A DNA stretch of 64,000 nt from Scilla litardierei (taxonomy: Eukaryota; Streptophyta; Magnoliopsida; Asparagales; Asparagaceae). The translations under genes were made by a program, and so were the position numbers. The DNA is taken from the NCBI GenBank assembly GCA_030789695.1, contig CM061141.1, positions 279,999,871-280,063,870 of the forward strand, in the 5' to 3' direction. Shown in pieces: positions 45,128 through 58,613 of the stretch (within the stretch, counting starts at the first letter, position 1; the number at the start of each line of letters is the position of its first letter). The notes beneath the pieces were generated by a model that did not search any database, was not told the origin of the DNA, and saw only the letters and a list, made by a program, of their open reading frames with translations.

Positions 45128-48100
45128 GCTCATCTATGGCAGCTACTGAATCTGAGGGAGCTCTTCTGAAGAGGAGTGGTCTGCAGACTCGGTAGGTAGC
45201 ACCACGTCTCTGACCCAGTCGTCACTGTGTCTGCGAGGTATTGCAGGACCTGGCTGTGCATACTTATGATTTGCTTCTTGGATTGATGAGCCTCTCGGGA
45301 TGGTGGGATTGATGTTGCCTTGGAAGCATGCTTTGCTGGTCTCCAGGAGTTGGTCGTTCCTTTGTTGTAGTCATCGCGATGATCTGTAACATGTATCTGC
45401 AAATACATTTAACATGTTGGATGATCCTTGACCCTTGGAGGTAGCGCAGAAGCTACATATCTCTGGTCCAGTGGTGCGCTACAGGCGTTGCATCGTATCT
45501 GGTTAAAGGGTTTACTACCAATGCTTTCTAGAGTCGCGTGCAGTTGGCTAGATAAAGGAGTGTACAAAAGACACTTGAGTAAGGCACTTCAGGACCTAGA
45601 ATATCCTTCCCCTCTTCCAGCGAACGGAAGGAGTCTTAATGTGCATTCATACAACCAGTAGGTGTATTAGTGGATTGCAATTATCCATGTTTATTCATCA
45701 ACTGGATGATAATTTCATCTTCTGGATGATTATTCATCTTCTGGATGATGGTTTCATCTTCAGGATGATGGTTTCACCTTCAGGATGGTAATTCGTAAGG
45801 GTATGTTGTCACATTATCCATAGCAACATAGACTAAAATTTTCTTTGCCAATCGCAAGGTTTTCGCAACCATGACCAGGTAGCCTGATGCATCAGTTTAA
45901 ATAATTTTGTAAGTGAGTTAAGCTCATCTTACATGGATACTTCCTGGTTTCTACGAAATAAACCTCTAAGCTATATCGTTTTGCTTATAGCATACGATTT
46001 TATTTACTTATACAATACTCGGTAACCCGCAGGTTTGATATCTTTTAATATTAGGACTTCGGGTCCAAAAACTTCACATTCATAAGTGAGTCCAGCTCAA
46101 CTTATTATTGCCTCGTTCCACATAATCTGGCCAAATCTCTGTGTTTGCTTCAGGAAACGGAGATTGGGAACGATATCTATGGCAAAAATGAAATGTGAGT
46201 AATTGTCGACAAGTGTGTTTTATCCAAATACCTCTCCATGTACGTACATTATTCAATTTATTCCAAATTCATCTCTTTTGGAGATTCTGGAAAGGGAGAG
46301 GATATGGAGATGAGCTCACTTTCCTGTGGTGGTATTGTTTTAGGGTCTCCAGGAGTTATTTCTCACTTTGTAGCCTCGTGGTATGTCCTCTCATCCATTG
46401 AGGATATTCACTTCTGCTACTGGTGGATTGCATCCATTATATTTGGTATGTCAATTCTAGCTGGATTTTTAGTAGCATGGATGTGTGAATTTGACAATAT
46501 TTATATTGTCAGTAGCTATGTCTGATAACTGTTTAACAGTTTCATAAGTGTGGATCTTCAGGATCTCATCACAATTCATGATAATCAGATCATAGGTATT
46601 AATGTTTTAAATGGTCAAATTGAGCTTCAGGCTCATGGATGATTATAATATTTTTGTTGAACCTAATGCTGGGGGATTAAAGTTATGAAGGATCTTCAGG
46701 ATCTCATCAAGTCTTTAAAAGAGCGCACATCAATGCACATCTTAGGAGAAGTGGTTTTAAATGCTTCCCATGTTCAGAGTGCTCGGAATCTATTTATCTG
46801 GGGTAATTACTTCCGATAAATAGTTCTGCGTGTTGATGGCCTATAGTAGTGATATGGGGATGTATACTCATCATGGCACAATCGATAAGATGTGCTCTAA
46901 ACGCTTCCTCCGTTAGGGGTTCTCGAAAACTGTTTATATGAGGTGATCAGGCTCATATAAATAGGTTCTAAGGAGGCGTTTTGATGGTTTGCATTGTAAT
47001 TGCATGTTCACACATGGTCACCTACAACTAGATTTTTAATGGATAAGTAATCCGTTTAAATCATTTTAATGATTTATGTAACCCATTTTTCGGTGTGAAC
47101 ACAAACGTCAGGGTGTTCAACATTTTTCCAGTTGCAAATATAGTTTGATTTCCCAGTGTTATCCAATGTTCCAGCCATTTAGTAATGTGTCCTATTTGCT
47201 TTGAAAAAGCCGGACTGCGGTTGGATAATAGGTTTGATAATGACCAGTTTTGGAGGATATATGGATGAGTACTCTAAGGTACATCATCAGCCATCTGTAG
47301 GGAGTGTGTGAGTCCACTTTTATCCCTCAAATACTCTCAAGAGGCCTAAAGCTCTCATTCTTCTAATGATGATAGTATATCATCTTAAAATCGTTTGCGG
47401 AAGTGAGAAGAGTCAATGTCCACGTGAATGGAGATGATCTCGTTATCATTTTTCCCTTTTGAATGGGACAATGAAAGTTTCACCCTTTTTTTAGAAGAAT
47501 TTGCGGGTTCGCCTGGTTAATGATGTCTAGCATCATCAATCCAGGCTGACATCGATCCAAGGTTGGTCGATTCTGGACACTTCTGGTGTTCCAAACTAAT
47601 TCATCTGTTCGAATTTATGCGAGACTTTTGAACGTCCATTAAAATGATCAAGTTAATTTTGTCTGGTAATAGGTGAACTGTGTTCAAACTGTGAAGGATT
47701 ACATCTTCACATTGACTATTATGCGGATCAAAGTTGGACAAAGCTTCAGGCTTTATTGGTTTCTTGAGTCATTAGGGATTTCGTTTTGACGAATATCCTT
47801 TGAAACTTTATAAGTTTCAGAGAGTACATGGCATCCTCATTTTAGGAGTATTCAGGATAACAAATCATTCACACTAAAATAAAATGCGTAAAAAGCATGA
47901 AGTCAATAAGAAATATTGTGGTAATGCATTTAAACACATATATACTGCAAGAGAATACTACTGATAATTATGTTACAGCAACAAGTTTCATAGTATGATG
48001 TGTGCTCTAGAAAACATACATACACAATTATGCTCATTTAGACTTATGTTATGACAACAGATCAAATTTGTTTTCAAAGTTTATTTGTCCTCGGGGAGTA

Positions 48101-49650
48101 GCTAAATATACATAAGGTCAATTGACTTGCTCATTTAGACTAGATATGTATATATTTTATATGGCATAAGTTAATGCCCATCATGTTGCAAAAAGTATTA
48201 TGGGTCTTATCAGAACTTTTGGTCTGATATTGGGTTGCCATTGCATATTCCATGTCGAGGTATTCATATCTTCCCTTTCTCATTTTATTCAAGACTTCCC
48301 CTGTTTTCAGTCTTCCTTATTGTCATTTATAAGGAAGAATGAATATTGGTCTTACGAAGTAGACATATACAAGGGAAATGAGTTATAGTTTCTATATTTC
48401 CACTTTTCTAATTTATGAGAGACTTTTAAAGTCTATTTGAATGCTTAAGTATGGTCTACATGCCATTTTTATTGAGTCATTTAAGTATTGTGTGGATATA
48501 GAATCATGCTCTCAAGGGGAAACAAATACGTGGCTACGAAGTTTATAATTTCTCACTTATCTATTAAGACACGACTTCAGGCGTACGCTTAAAATTAAGG
48601 CTAGATTAAAGAATCATACCTTGTAAAGTGAGATTACTCTAAAAGAGTTTAGCGGTGTTATGACTACTGCTAGTGTCAATATTGATTTATATAAACTATA
48701 AATCTGAGAGATTTATTTTACCGCAAAATGCGTATCTCTAAAAGAAATTGCATAAATGGTTTTCGCAGAGTCCATCGTATTTGTTAATTTTTATTTTATT
48801 GGGGTGAAATGGTGTAGACTTTTGATTTGATTTTGAACTTCAGGTTCATTTTGTCAAAGTGGATATGATGTTTCATTTTGTCAAAGTGGATATGATGTTA
48901 AACTTTTTGAAATCATGATTGTGTTGTCATAAAATATTGTCATATCATGGGCATGAGAAAAAGCATGGGATGATCATATAAGAGTGCAAAATGCAACAAT
49001 TAATGATTTATCATACACATAATATAAAGCTTGTAAGCTAAAAAGTTATGCTCAATAAAATAGTTGAAAGAAACTAAATTATCATTGCAAATAAATCAAG
49101 CATGTGAGCTAAAAATGTATGCTTAGTTAATCATGAATTGAAACATATACACATGTTATTTATATTCTGCAGGTATATAAATAATTTCATCTCAGACATA
49201 TATTTATGCTACATACATTAAAAATATATCATAGAGATTTTAGCATGCTAAATAAAATGTACATCACAGAACATTAAATATGCGGTAGGCATATAATTTT
49301 CTACACATTCATTTATAGTGTTTAAGCGTAAATTCATGCTACATGCAATAAAAGTATACAACATCCCAGGCATTTATAATGGAGTAAAATATTTTTGTTT
49401 ACTAATTAATCGGACCACGTGGAAACGTCATACCCCGTTAGGTTAGCTGACTAACGGGAGAGCGGTATCAGGACCCTCATAATTATTAAACGTAAAAAAA
49501 TAATCAATTAATCCAAAAAATGCGATTAGTGATGGTTTACACGTATGATGAATCAGATTTACGTAGAAAGGAAAAAAATCGAACAGTAAATCCAATTAAT
49601 TTCTGAAAATAGGCTTTAAAAAAAATGGAAAACCCCTAGTTAGGGTTTCG
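45128..49650 (-). other. decayed interior of Copia D
   Basis: No intact ORF and no copia catalytic motif that I can recognise. Local repeats: TTCATCTTCTGGATGAT units at 45700-45790. Assigned to D only because it lies between D's LTRs. Confidence 0.5.
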
Positions 49651-49654
49651 TTGC

Positions 49655-49945
49655 GATGAGGCACGCGGGAAACGCGCGCGCGCGCGTCAGGCATGCGGCG
49701 GCGGAGCACGCACATGCGCGACAGGCGCGCGGCGGCGGACCGCGCATCAGGCGCGGCGGGGGGCGGTGTGTCGCGCTTCAGGCGTGGCGGGGGGCGGCGG
49801 GCCGCTCGTCAGGCTCGTCAGGCACGGCGACGGGCCGCGCATCACGCGGCCGCTGGCCCCCGCATCACGCGGCCGCTGGCCCCGCATCAGGCGCGGCGGC
49901 TCTTCGCGGGGCGCGTACGCATCGGGCGCGGGGGGGGGGGGGGGT
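49655..49945 (-). repeat. GC-rich leader of Copia D
   Basis: CG-rich low-complexity stretch with GCATCACGCGGCCGCTGGCC repeats and a run of G at 49931-49944. Lies 400-690 bp inside the 5' LTR, the same relative place as the leaders of A, B and C. Confidence 0.7.
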
Positions 49946-50344
49946 GCCAAATCATCTAGATTGATGAATTTCGGAGGAAAATTTTGATTTTTATTGTAAA
50001 GATACAATTTTTAATCTTTGAAACAACATTTTTATCTCAAAAATATGATTTTTAGCGTGAAAAAGTTGTTTTTTCATCCAAAAATTATATAAAAACTCTT
50101 TTTTGAAAAGAGATATATATATTAAAAATGTGATTTTTGATTTAGATCTAAGCAACAGAGATAGATCTAATTTAAAGTAAATCACAGATTCATTCTCATG
50201 CGCATGAAAAATTTAGATCTAGGAGATAAAGGTTACCGCTAGATCCGACCCGCCGGATCTAGCGACGTTCGGTGAAAGACGCCCTTTCGCGTTGCGATTC
50301 GTTCGTCGGCAGAGGTTCGGCCAGCTGTGAGCGTGCTGATAACG

Positions 50345-50446
50345 TGTTATAAGCAAAGGTTGACGGCAAGGAAACCCCTAGCCTCATTTATATAATAAGC
50401 AATGTGGGTGGATACCCAATAGGCCCATTAGACCCATCGCATAACA
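50345..50446 (-). repeat. 5' LTR of Copia D
   Basis: 102 bp; AACAT follows at 50447-50451. Confidence 0.88.
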
Positions 50447-50451
50447 AACAT

Positions 50452-51614
50452 TTGATTCTCTTTCCCATAAAGTTTTGATGATACAACACATATATTATCT
50501 GTGCATATTAATTCTCTCTATGCAGATAGTCTATTTCACATCATGGTTCAGATCTACTAAATTATCAAGACTTTTGCAAGAAGTATTACGATCAAGATAA
50601 AGCTCAAGTTAATTTTCATATTATGTATCTTCACACTTGTTGTAAAGCGTATCATGTTGTAATTTTTTTATTTTTACTTCTTGCACTTAGATTGTTAAAG
50701 CCATGATGATGAACCATCTTAGAAATTATGATTCCCTCGAAAATGACGAGTCCTAACCTTTTTTTGTCTAACTTTTTCATGGTCAACCAGCTCCTTTGTG
50801 TGACTTCTATTCTTTTGTCCTAGCCGACTAACAGTTTTCCTAGTCGATTAATTGATTTGTGGAACTTGAACTTTCAGTCTTAGTCGACTAACATTTTTTC
50901 ATGGTCGACCAACGCATTTGCGTAACTTGGATTTTTTTGGCACTAGTCGACTAATATTTTTCCTAGTCGACTATTGCGTTTGCGTAATTTTTTTAGTCGA
51001 CTAACATATTTTTCCTGGTCAACTAGAGTCAGTTTCAACGGTTTTTTTTTACCGTTTCTGTGCCTGGTCGACTAACTAATTTTCCTAGTCGACTTGCAGC
51101 AGTTTTGACAGTTTTTTATCTAGCCGTTTTCTGACCGGTTAAAATAGTTTTTGGCAGTTGTTTTGGGCACCCCGTCAACACCTATTTATAAGGCCCAAAC
51201 CTTTGTCTTTTACAACTAGTTTTTCATTCTCGCTTTAAAATTTTCAGATTCTATAACTTTAAGAGAGCCTGTTTTCTTCTTGATTCCTTAGAGAACAAAA
51301 TGCCGATCTTTTCTCTATAGGAATTTCATTTTCAAATGAGTTTCCACCAAATCTACTATTCAAGAAATCTCTACGGGGAGGAAGTGGTCATTGTGGATTG
51401 AAAAATCTGTACTTGGAGTAGAAGACTAGACGTAGGATTATAAGGATCCGAAACAGGATAAATTCTTTATGTTTGTGATTGGCACCTTTCTGGATTGTGT
51501 TTTCATTTCCGAATTATTTATTGCAAGTTTTAGTAACTTTTAATTTGCAATATTCGTCGTGATATACACTCTTCATCCCCCTCTCATGTATTGGTTGTGC
51601 AAGGAGATCCAACA
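50452..51614 (+). repeat. remainder of the 5' LTR of element E
   Basis: 1163 bp, ends GATCCAACA. Carries the palindrome array 50780-51095 and TATA motif TTTATAAGG at 51185. Confidence 0.8.
50780..51095 (+). promoter_or_regulatory. phased palindrome array in the LTR of E
   Basis: Eleven copies of TAGTCGACTA and variants (TGGTCGACCA, TGGTCAACTA). Starts: 50780, 50821, 50841, 50881, 50902, 50944, 50964, 50994, 51016, 51065, 51086. Gaps are 41, 20, 40, 21, 42, 20, 30, 22, 49, 21. The last word is about 90 bp before the TATA motif. Confidence 0.85.
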
Positions 51615-51637
51615 ATTGGTATCAGAGCAAGGCTAAG

Positions 51638-53200
51638 ATGGCATACACTTATTTGACAAACGAAAGTAATCCATCACAATTTCCAGAAGGGCACTCTACC
51701 ACTCGTCCTCCATTATTCAATGGATCAAACTACTCTTATAGGAAGAAGATAATGACGATCTACCTTCAAAGCATCGACTACGAGTTATGGACAATCTTGG
51801 AGACACAGTATGAGAAACCATATACTCTTATTCTCAATGGACCAGCCTCGACAAGAATGCGGCAACTCACAACTCAAAGGCCATGCACGCACTCTTTTAC
51901 GCTATGGACAAGAAAGAGTTTCATTGAGTATCTCAGATCAAATCTGCTTATGAAATTTGGCACACAATCGAGGTAACTCATGAAGGAACCAATAAGGTGA
52001 AAGAGACTAAGATTTCTGTTTTGGTTAACAGATTTAAGTTGTTCAAGATGAAGGAGAATGACACTATTGGAGAAATGTTCACCAGATTCATTGACATTAC
52101 CAATTCTCTAATTGCTCTTGAAAGGACATATACACAAGCGGAAAAAGTTCTCAAGATTCTCCGTGCTTCGACTCATCAATGGGAGAAGAAGACTGCGACA
52201 ATTGAAAAGGCCAATGATCTTTCAACCCTCTCAGTGGAAAGTCTTATTGGCCATCTAATGGCTTACAAAGTTCAACTTCAAGATCGAAAGGAACAGTCAG
52301 AATCCAAGAAGAAAGTACTCGGATTCAACGCATCATCAGACAATGAAGATTCTGAAATGGATGATGATGATGCGCTCATCACTACGAACTTTAATAAGTT
52401 CTTAAGAAGAGGTAAGTGTAAAAATTTTAAATCTAAGAATTCTGATACTTCTCTTCATGACTACTCAAAGAAAGAAAAGAAGTTCGAAAAGAAGAAGAAG
52501 GCCTTCGCTGCAACATGGAACTCGTCTTCAAATGGTGAAGACAACGATGAACAATCCAATGAAGAGAATGCCCTTATGTGCTTTATGACACAAAATGATG
52601 ATAATGCAGTAAGTCATCTTGACAATGAAGAACCCCTAGATGCATTTAATGATCTTTTCATGTGTTTTAGGAGACTAAATACACAACGCAAGTCCCTGAA
52701 ACAGGGCAATGACACTTGTGTTCTTGCTCATCAAGAACTAACATCTGCATACACTTCATTTGATGCAATTAAGTATGAAAAGTAATCTTTGACCTCTCAA
52801 AACTTGAATCTTACTAAAGAGAATGGTACACTCTCAAACCTCATGTTCAAGAATTGTATGCATGCATATCCGAAATGGATGATAGTGTTTCATCACTCAA
52901 GATGAGATACGACGAGATGCTAGCCGATGTTAATAAATTTAACAAAGGTAAGACACATCTGAATGATTTGCTTATATTTCAACACCCAAGAAATCATAGA
53001 TAAGAATTGGGCTATTCTCATAGGAAGATATCCAAATCTGGTGACACATCTTCATCCAATAGTAAAATAACCTTTGTTAGACTACATAAGAAGAATCATG
53101 CATACATATACACAAAGAGAGCAAATTCTATTGCTTCTTCTTCACAAAGAAATATTTCTACCTCTTGAAATGTTTCGAATGCATCTCCTAAGAAACCTAC
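51638..53200 (+). pseudogene. gag: Gag of SIRE-like element E
   Basis: ATG 51638 (MAYTYLTNESN, then PPLFNGSNYSY). The frame is lost near 51850-51980 and regained at 51997 (KETKISVLVNRFKLF, capsid), then a Lys/Asp/Glu-rich region with DNEDSEMDDDD. The expected zinc knuckle is not recognisable. Stops at 52785, then further broken pieces to about 53200. Homology ends at the start of LTR K (53221). Confidence 0.8.
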
Positions 53201-53220
53201 TTCTCTATGTATATGAGTTC

Positions 53221-55287
<2,067 letters not shown>

Positions 55288-57251
55288 TACGCAGTCATAA
55301 CCCGCCCTTTTGATACATCACATTCAAAACTTTTCCCCACTCAAAACATTTCTCATATTAAAAATACTCCCCCCTTTCAAAATCTTCTCTCACTCGAAAA
55401 ATTTCCACCCAATCAAAAGCTTCTCCCATTCAAAACTTTCTGCATTCAAAAGTCTTTCACCATTCAAAGTAAGGAATATATTATGACCATGATGCGTGTG
55501 CATGTGCATATGTGATTTTGATCATTCTCATCTACTGGTGAACCCACATAATTTTTATCATTGACAAATCCCATCATACATATGCCAAAAGACTCAAAAA
55601 TCCAATAAATCATCAGATTCAAAGCTAATAAACAGAAAAAATCAGATCCAATACGACAAAATTGATAAATAAAATGATCATATATCATCATAAAACACAT
55701 CAAGATAATATTATCAATAGAGCTAAGAAGCATGTGGTACATTACATACATTAAAATCCCAATATCAAAAAAAACGCCAAACATTATTCCTAAAATTGGC
55801 TTAACATTCATTCCGAAATGTGATGAACATTATATATATTAATTAGAGTTGGAAGAAGAGAAATGAGGGGAAGTTAATATACATAGGCCAAGAAAGCTTC
55901 AGATTGAAAGAGTAGCATGCTAAATTTTGCATTGGAAGTAGAAGAGACCCCAAACTTGAGATCGCGTGATATCAGTTTCTTCTTCTTGTTGTTGTTATTG
56001 GCATTAGGCGTGAGGTTGGAGTTGCTAATTGAGAGCTCTCTTTATTTCTGGGACAACGGAGGGAGTGCCAAGATGAAGGAGCTGCATAACTTGCTGTTGC
56101 TCATGGTTTTTCAGTCAATTTTTGATGATTGGGGAGTCTTTGCTTTGTCTTGCATTTGTAAATATTAAAAATATCAGACATGGATCTGTAAATATTAAAT
56201 AATATCGTTTGTCCTCAGTCAAAGAAGGGTTAAAATTATGGACATGAAATAAATTATTAATAAGACAATAAGACATCGAGATCTGATAGTGTAATAATGA
56301 TATAACACACACATCATTCAATGGATAACTATCTTGAACACATGCTTATATTTGATTAGTATTATTAGCTTTGCTAGAGATTGATTTGACTCAAATATGG
56401 AACGTGGGTGTCACAATTTTCACTCATCTTGTTTTCTTTGGTTCACATGAGCAAGATGAATAGAAGGTACAAAGAGAGTAAAAAGAACAAACATAAACCC
56501 AAAATTAGAGAAAAAAGAGGCTAAACTTCTTTCTAATATCTAAATGACAGAATTATTATATATCTTCTCTTAAGAAGACCAATGAAGGGACATAGTGATC
56601 ACTGAGTTTCTTACAGAAGATTTAGAAAAGTATATATAAATATTAAATAAACTTGATGATCTGATTAATTCTGCTTGCACTGTAATTTTATGCTCTGATA
56701 TAATAAGTTTAAGATGGTTACAAAGTTATAGAGAAATTAAAAGTTATAATTGCATTCTTTTTCCGATGTAGGGTTTGTTGATCAAGTTTAAGATACTTAT
56801 AAACCCTACATCCAAATGATAGAATTACAACAGATGTAGGATTTTAAGATGATAGAATTACAACAAATTATACTTTATGAAGTTAAAATTACAACAGATT
56901 ATACTAAAGAGTGCAATTATAAACCTTACATCCAAATGACGAACATTACAATAGATTATGCTTTATGAAGTTAAACATTAGAGCTGGTATAATATCCTAG
57001 ATTTCCTATATTCCTTTGTGAACTACTAATCTATTAATTGAATCAATAGAGTTTTAAAGTAATACCGCTACAGAATTGAGAAAGAAACTTAAAATATATT
57101 GAACATAAATATTCTTCTCGGTACCTAAGATTAGCTACAAACCTTAGCAATTATATTCCACATATACAGGATCAAAACATCTACAATATCCCAAATAAGA
57201 CACCAAATCTCAAATTTCAAAATGAATATCACCATCATAAGCATATGCCCG
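55288..57251. other. AT-rich sequence, no gene seen
   Basis: GCAGTCATAACCCGCCC at 55291-55307 resembles a third, decayed Helitron 3' end on the minus strand. Bases 55310-55470 contain many CATTCAAAA/CTCAAAA units. 56760-56960 repeats AAACCCTACATCCAAATGA and ATTACAACAGAT blocks. No coding frame supported. Confidence 0.5.
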
Positions 57252-57323
57252 AATGAACTCTTGATCAAAAACGGCTTCTGCCTCAAAATTAGGTGCCAGA
57301 TTTCCAACCAGTGGTGGCTCACT
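57252..57323 (-). pseudogene. 2-Cys peroxiredoxin (BAS1-like) exon fragment
   Basis: The minus strand after a good acceptor (CTGATTGTAG/AGTGAG) encodes 24 residues including PLVGN and APNFEAEAVFDQEF. These match the start of the mature domain of plant chloroplast 2-Cys peroxiredoxin, an enzyme that reduces hydrogen peroxide. Similarity stops abruptly after EFI; the following codons (RAYAYDGD) do not belong and a stop follows. The catalytic region FTFVCPTE is absent. A captured or relocated gene fragment rather than a gene. Confidence 0.75.
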
Positions 57324-57468
57324 CTACAATCAGATCAATAGAGTTTTAGATTGTTCATATTCAAATCATGATCTAATTAAAAATTTATTGATTTCTAAAA
57401 CTACAGATTTAATAAGATGCAAATAAAAACCGAATGAATGCTTCAAGCACAGGACACATTCTCGCTCC

Positions 57469-58049
57469 TTACGCTGCAAGAACTCTAGCTTCCGTAAGAA
57501 GGGGAACTAATTTGCCTTCGTTGTGCCTTGCCATCACATCTGTTGAAATTATATGTTTCTTAATGAGTTATAGCGTCAAACATATAATATGCTACTGGTA
57601 TGGTCAAAATGATGGGAACAAAATCATACTGTCACAGCCACCGATATGCTTCCTACCAATAAAAACATTTGGAACTGTCATTTGTCCAATCCATTCAACA
57701 AGCGTAGACTGAACTTCAGATCCATCACCTTGGCTATGGTCAAGGTGACATTTTTTTGCATGTCATAAATATTCTAGAGATCAAGTTCATCAAGTTGATT
57801 GCAGGTAATAAAGAAAGGAAAGAGACAAATGCCTTAAAAAAGTAACTAAAGTACCCAACGACTTCAAGTACCCAACGACTAAAGTACCCAACGACTTCAA
57901 GTGGTAATGCATGTATGAAACCTAAAGAATTTGCTCTACAAAAATACACCAATAAGTAACCACTTTCAGCATCCAGCTCAATCACTGTAACTTGCCTTGA
58001 GCTGTGTCAACAACTGCTTAACACGAATGCAGTATGTGAATAACTCTTG
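57469..58049 (-). pseudogene. CPYC-type glutaredoxin (GRXC1/C2-like) pseudogene, three exons
   Basis: Glutaredoxins reduce disulfides with glutathione. Minus-strand exons: 57961-58049 (after acceptor TTGGTTGCAG), 57630 to about 57728, and 57469-57539 ending in TAA. Encoded pieces: RVKQLLTQL, then VIELDAES, DGSEVQ, TVPNVFIGRKHIGGCD (glutathione-binding TVP and GGCD motifs), and GKLVPLLTEAR at the C-terminus. Two lesions: a net one-base loss inside the codons of the CPYC active site, removing the catalytic first Cys in frame, and another frameshift after TQLKA. The first coding exon is not visible. Introns are retained, so it is not a processed copy. Confidence 0.8.
57740..57960 (-). repeat. 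intron of the glutaredoxin pseudogene with a short tandem repeat
   Basis: GTACCCAACGACT repeated three to four times at 57850-57902. Confidence 0.65.
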
Positions 58050-58157
58050 CTGCAACCAACAATAAGGACACATTAGAAAGAAAATAAGGCTAATCAGAGT
58101 ATAGAAGAATAAAAAGTTCCTAAAAGTAAGAGTACAAATCGAGAAGTCAGATGACTC

Positions 58158-58275
58158 CTCACAGTAAGTCATCATCATCTTGCCTAAGCTTTAGGGGTTC
58201 ATCTTTAACAGCTTTAGGGGTTGGCACTTTAGATGCAGCGGATGCAGAAAAATACTTGCTTGTCTTCCTTCTCTA
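58158..58275 (-). pseudogene. RFC1-like exon fragment
   Basis: The minus strand after acceptor GGTCAATAG encodes RRKTSKYF followed by SASAASKVPTPKAVKDEP and ending QDDDDLL, then a donor-like GTGAGG. RRKTSKYF followed by Lys/Glu-rich and acidic sequence is the pattern near the N-terminus of plant replication factor C subunit 1, the clamp-loader large subunit. Only this piece is present, with no BRCT or ATPase motifs nearby. The match rests on one short motif plus composition. Confidence 0.45.
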
Positions 58276-58509
58276 TTGACCTCCCAGTACCTAAATTCCC
58301 AACAATGTAACTCAATTTGTGCTAAAATTTGAACAACAATAGAAAAAGATTAGAACTTTATGGGTTTCTCGACGGTTGACATCCATATACAGCAATAATG
58401 CTGGGGCATGTTGACATCCATAAAAATAAAATGGCTAGTTCAACATTAACGCTAGGAGCACATGCATTTTAAACTAAGTAGTGTAGTGAGACACCAAACT
58501 AGTACAGAC

Positions 58510-58613
58510 CTGAGTTAAATATTTCAGATGCCTTCCATGTGCAAAAAGCATAAGCACAAATAAGCCAATCAAACAATTCAGAGCGAGTTGGGAGCATTGG
58601 AAATTCAAAAATA
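58510..58613 (-). pseudogene. exon-like fragment, unidentified
   Basis: 104 bp between a CAG acceptor (58614-58616) and an AG/GTCTGT donor (58508-58509). Open in one frame with a natural-looking composition (FEFPMLPTRSELFDWL, CAYAFCTWKASEIF). I do not recognise the family. Same strand as the other fragments. Confidence 0.4.

Larger units (their letters stand above)
29963..50446 (-). mobile_element. Copia element D with 102-bp LTRs (carries nested F and G)
   Basis: 102-bp LTRs at 29963-30064 and 50345-50446 (TGTTATAAGC...CATAACA), with duplication AACAT on both sides (29958-29962 or 29924-29928; 50447-50451). The minus-strand polypurine AAGGGGAAG abuts the left LTR, so D is minus-strand. Next to the right LTR the minus strand reads CGTTATCAGCACGC, a primer-site class different from the Met-tRNA type. 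Near 30150-30400 are two imperfect copies of a TCGTTAAAACCTTTAGCTATG block seen at the 3' end of some plant copia elements. Interior outside the insertion: 30065-30513 and 45128-50344, without an intact gene. Confidence 0.87.
29910..53220 (+). mobile_element. SIRE-like copia element E, outermost of a four-level nest
   Basis: The 5' LTR starts at 29910 (TGTTGGA), is interrupted after 19 bp by Copia D, resumes at 50452 and ends TCCAACA at 51614; start and end are inverted repeats. Then comes a Met-tRNA primer-binding site (TGGTATCAGAGC, 51617) and a decayed gag to about 53200. Pol and the 3' LTR are missing: sequence changes to another LTR (K) at 53221. Plus strand. Long LTR and Gag type suggest the Maximus/SIRE lineage. 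Confidence 0.8.
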
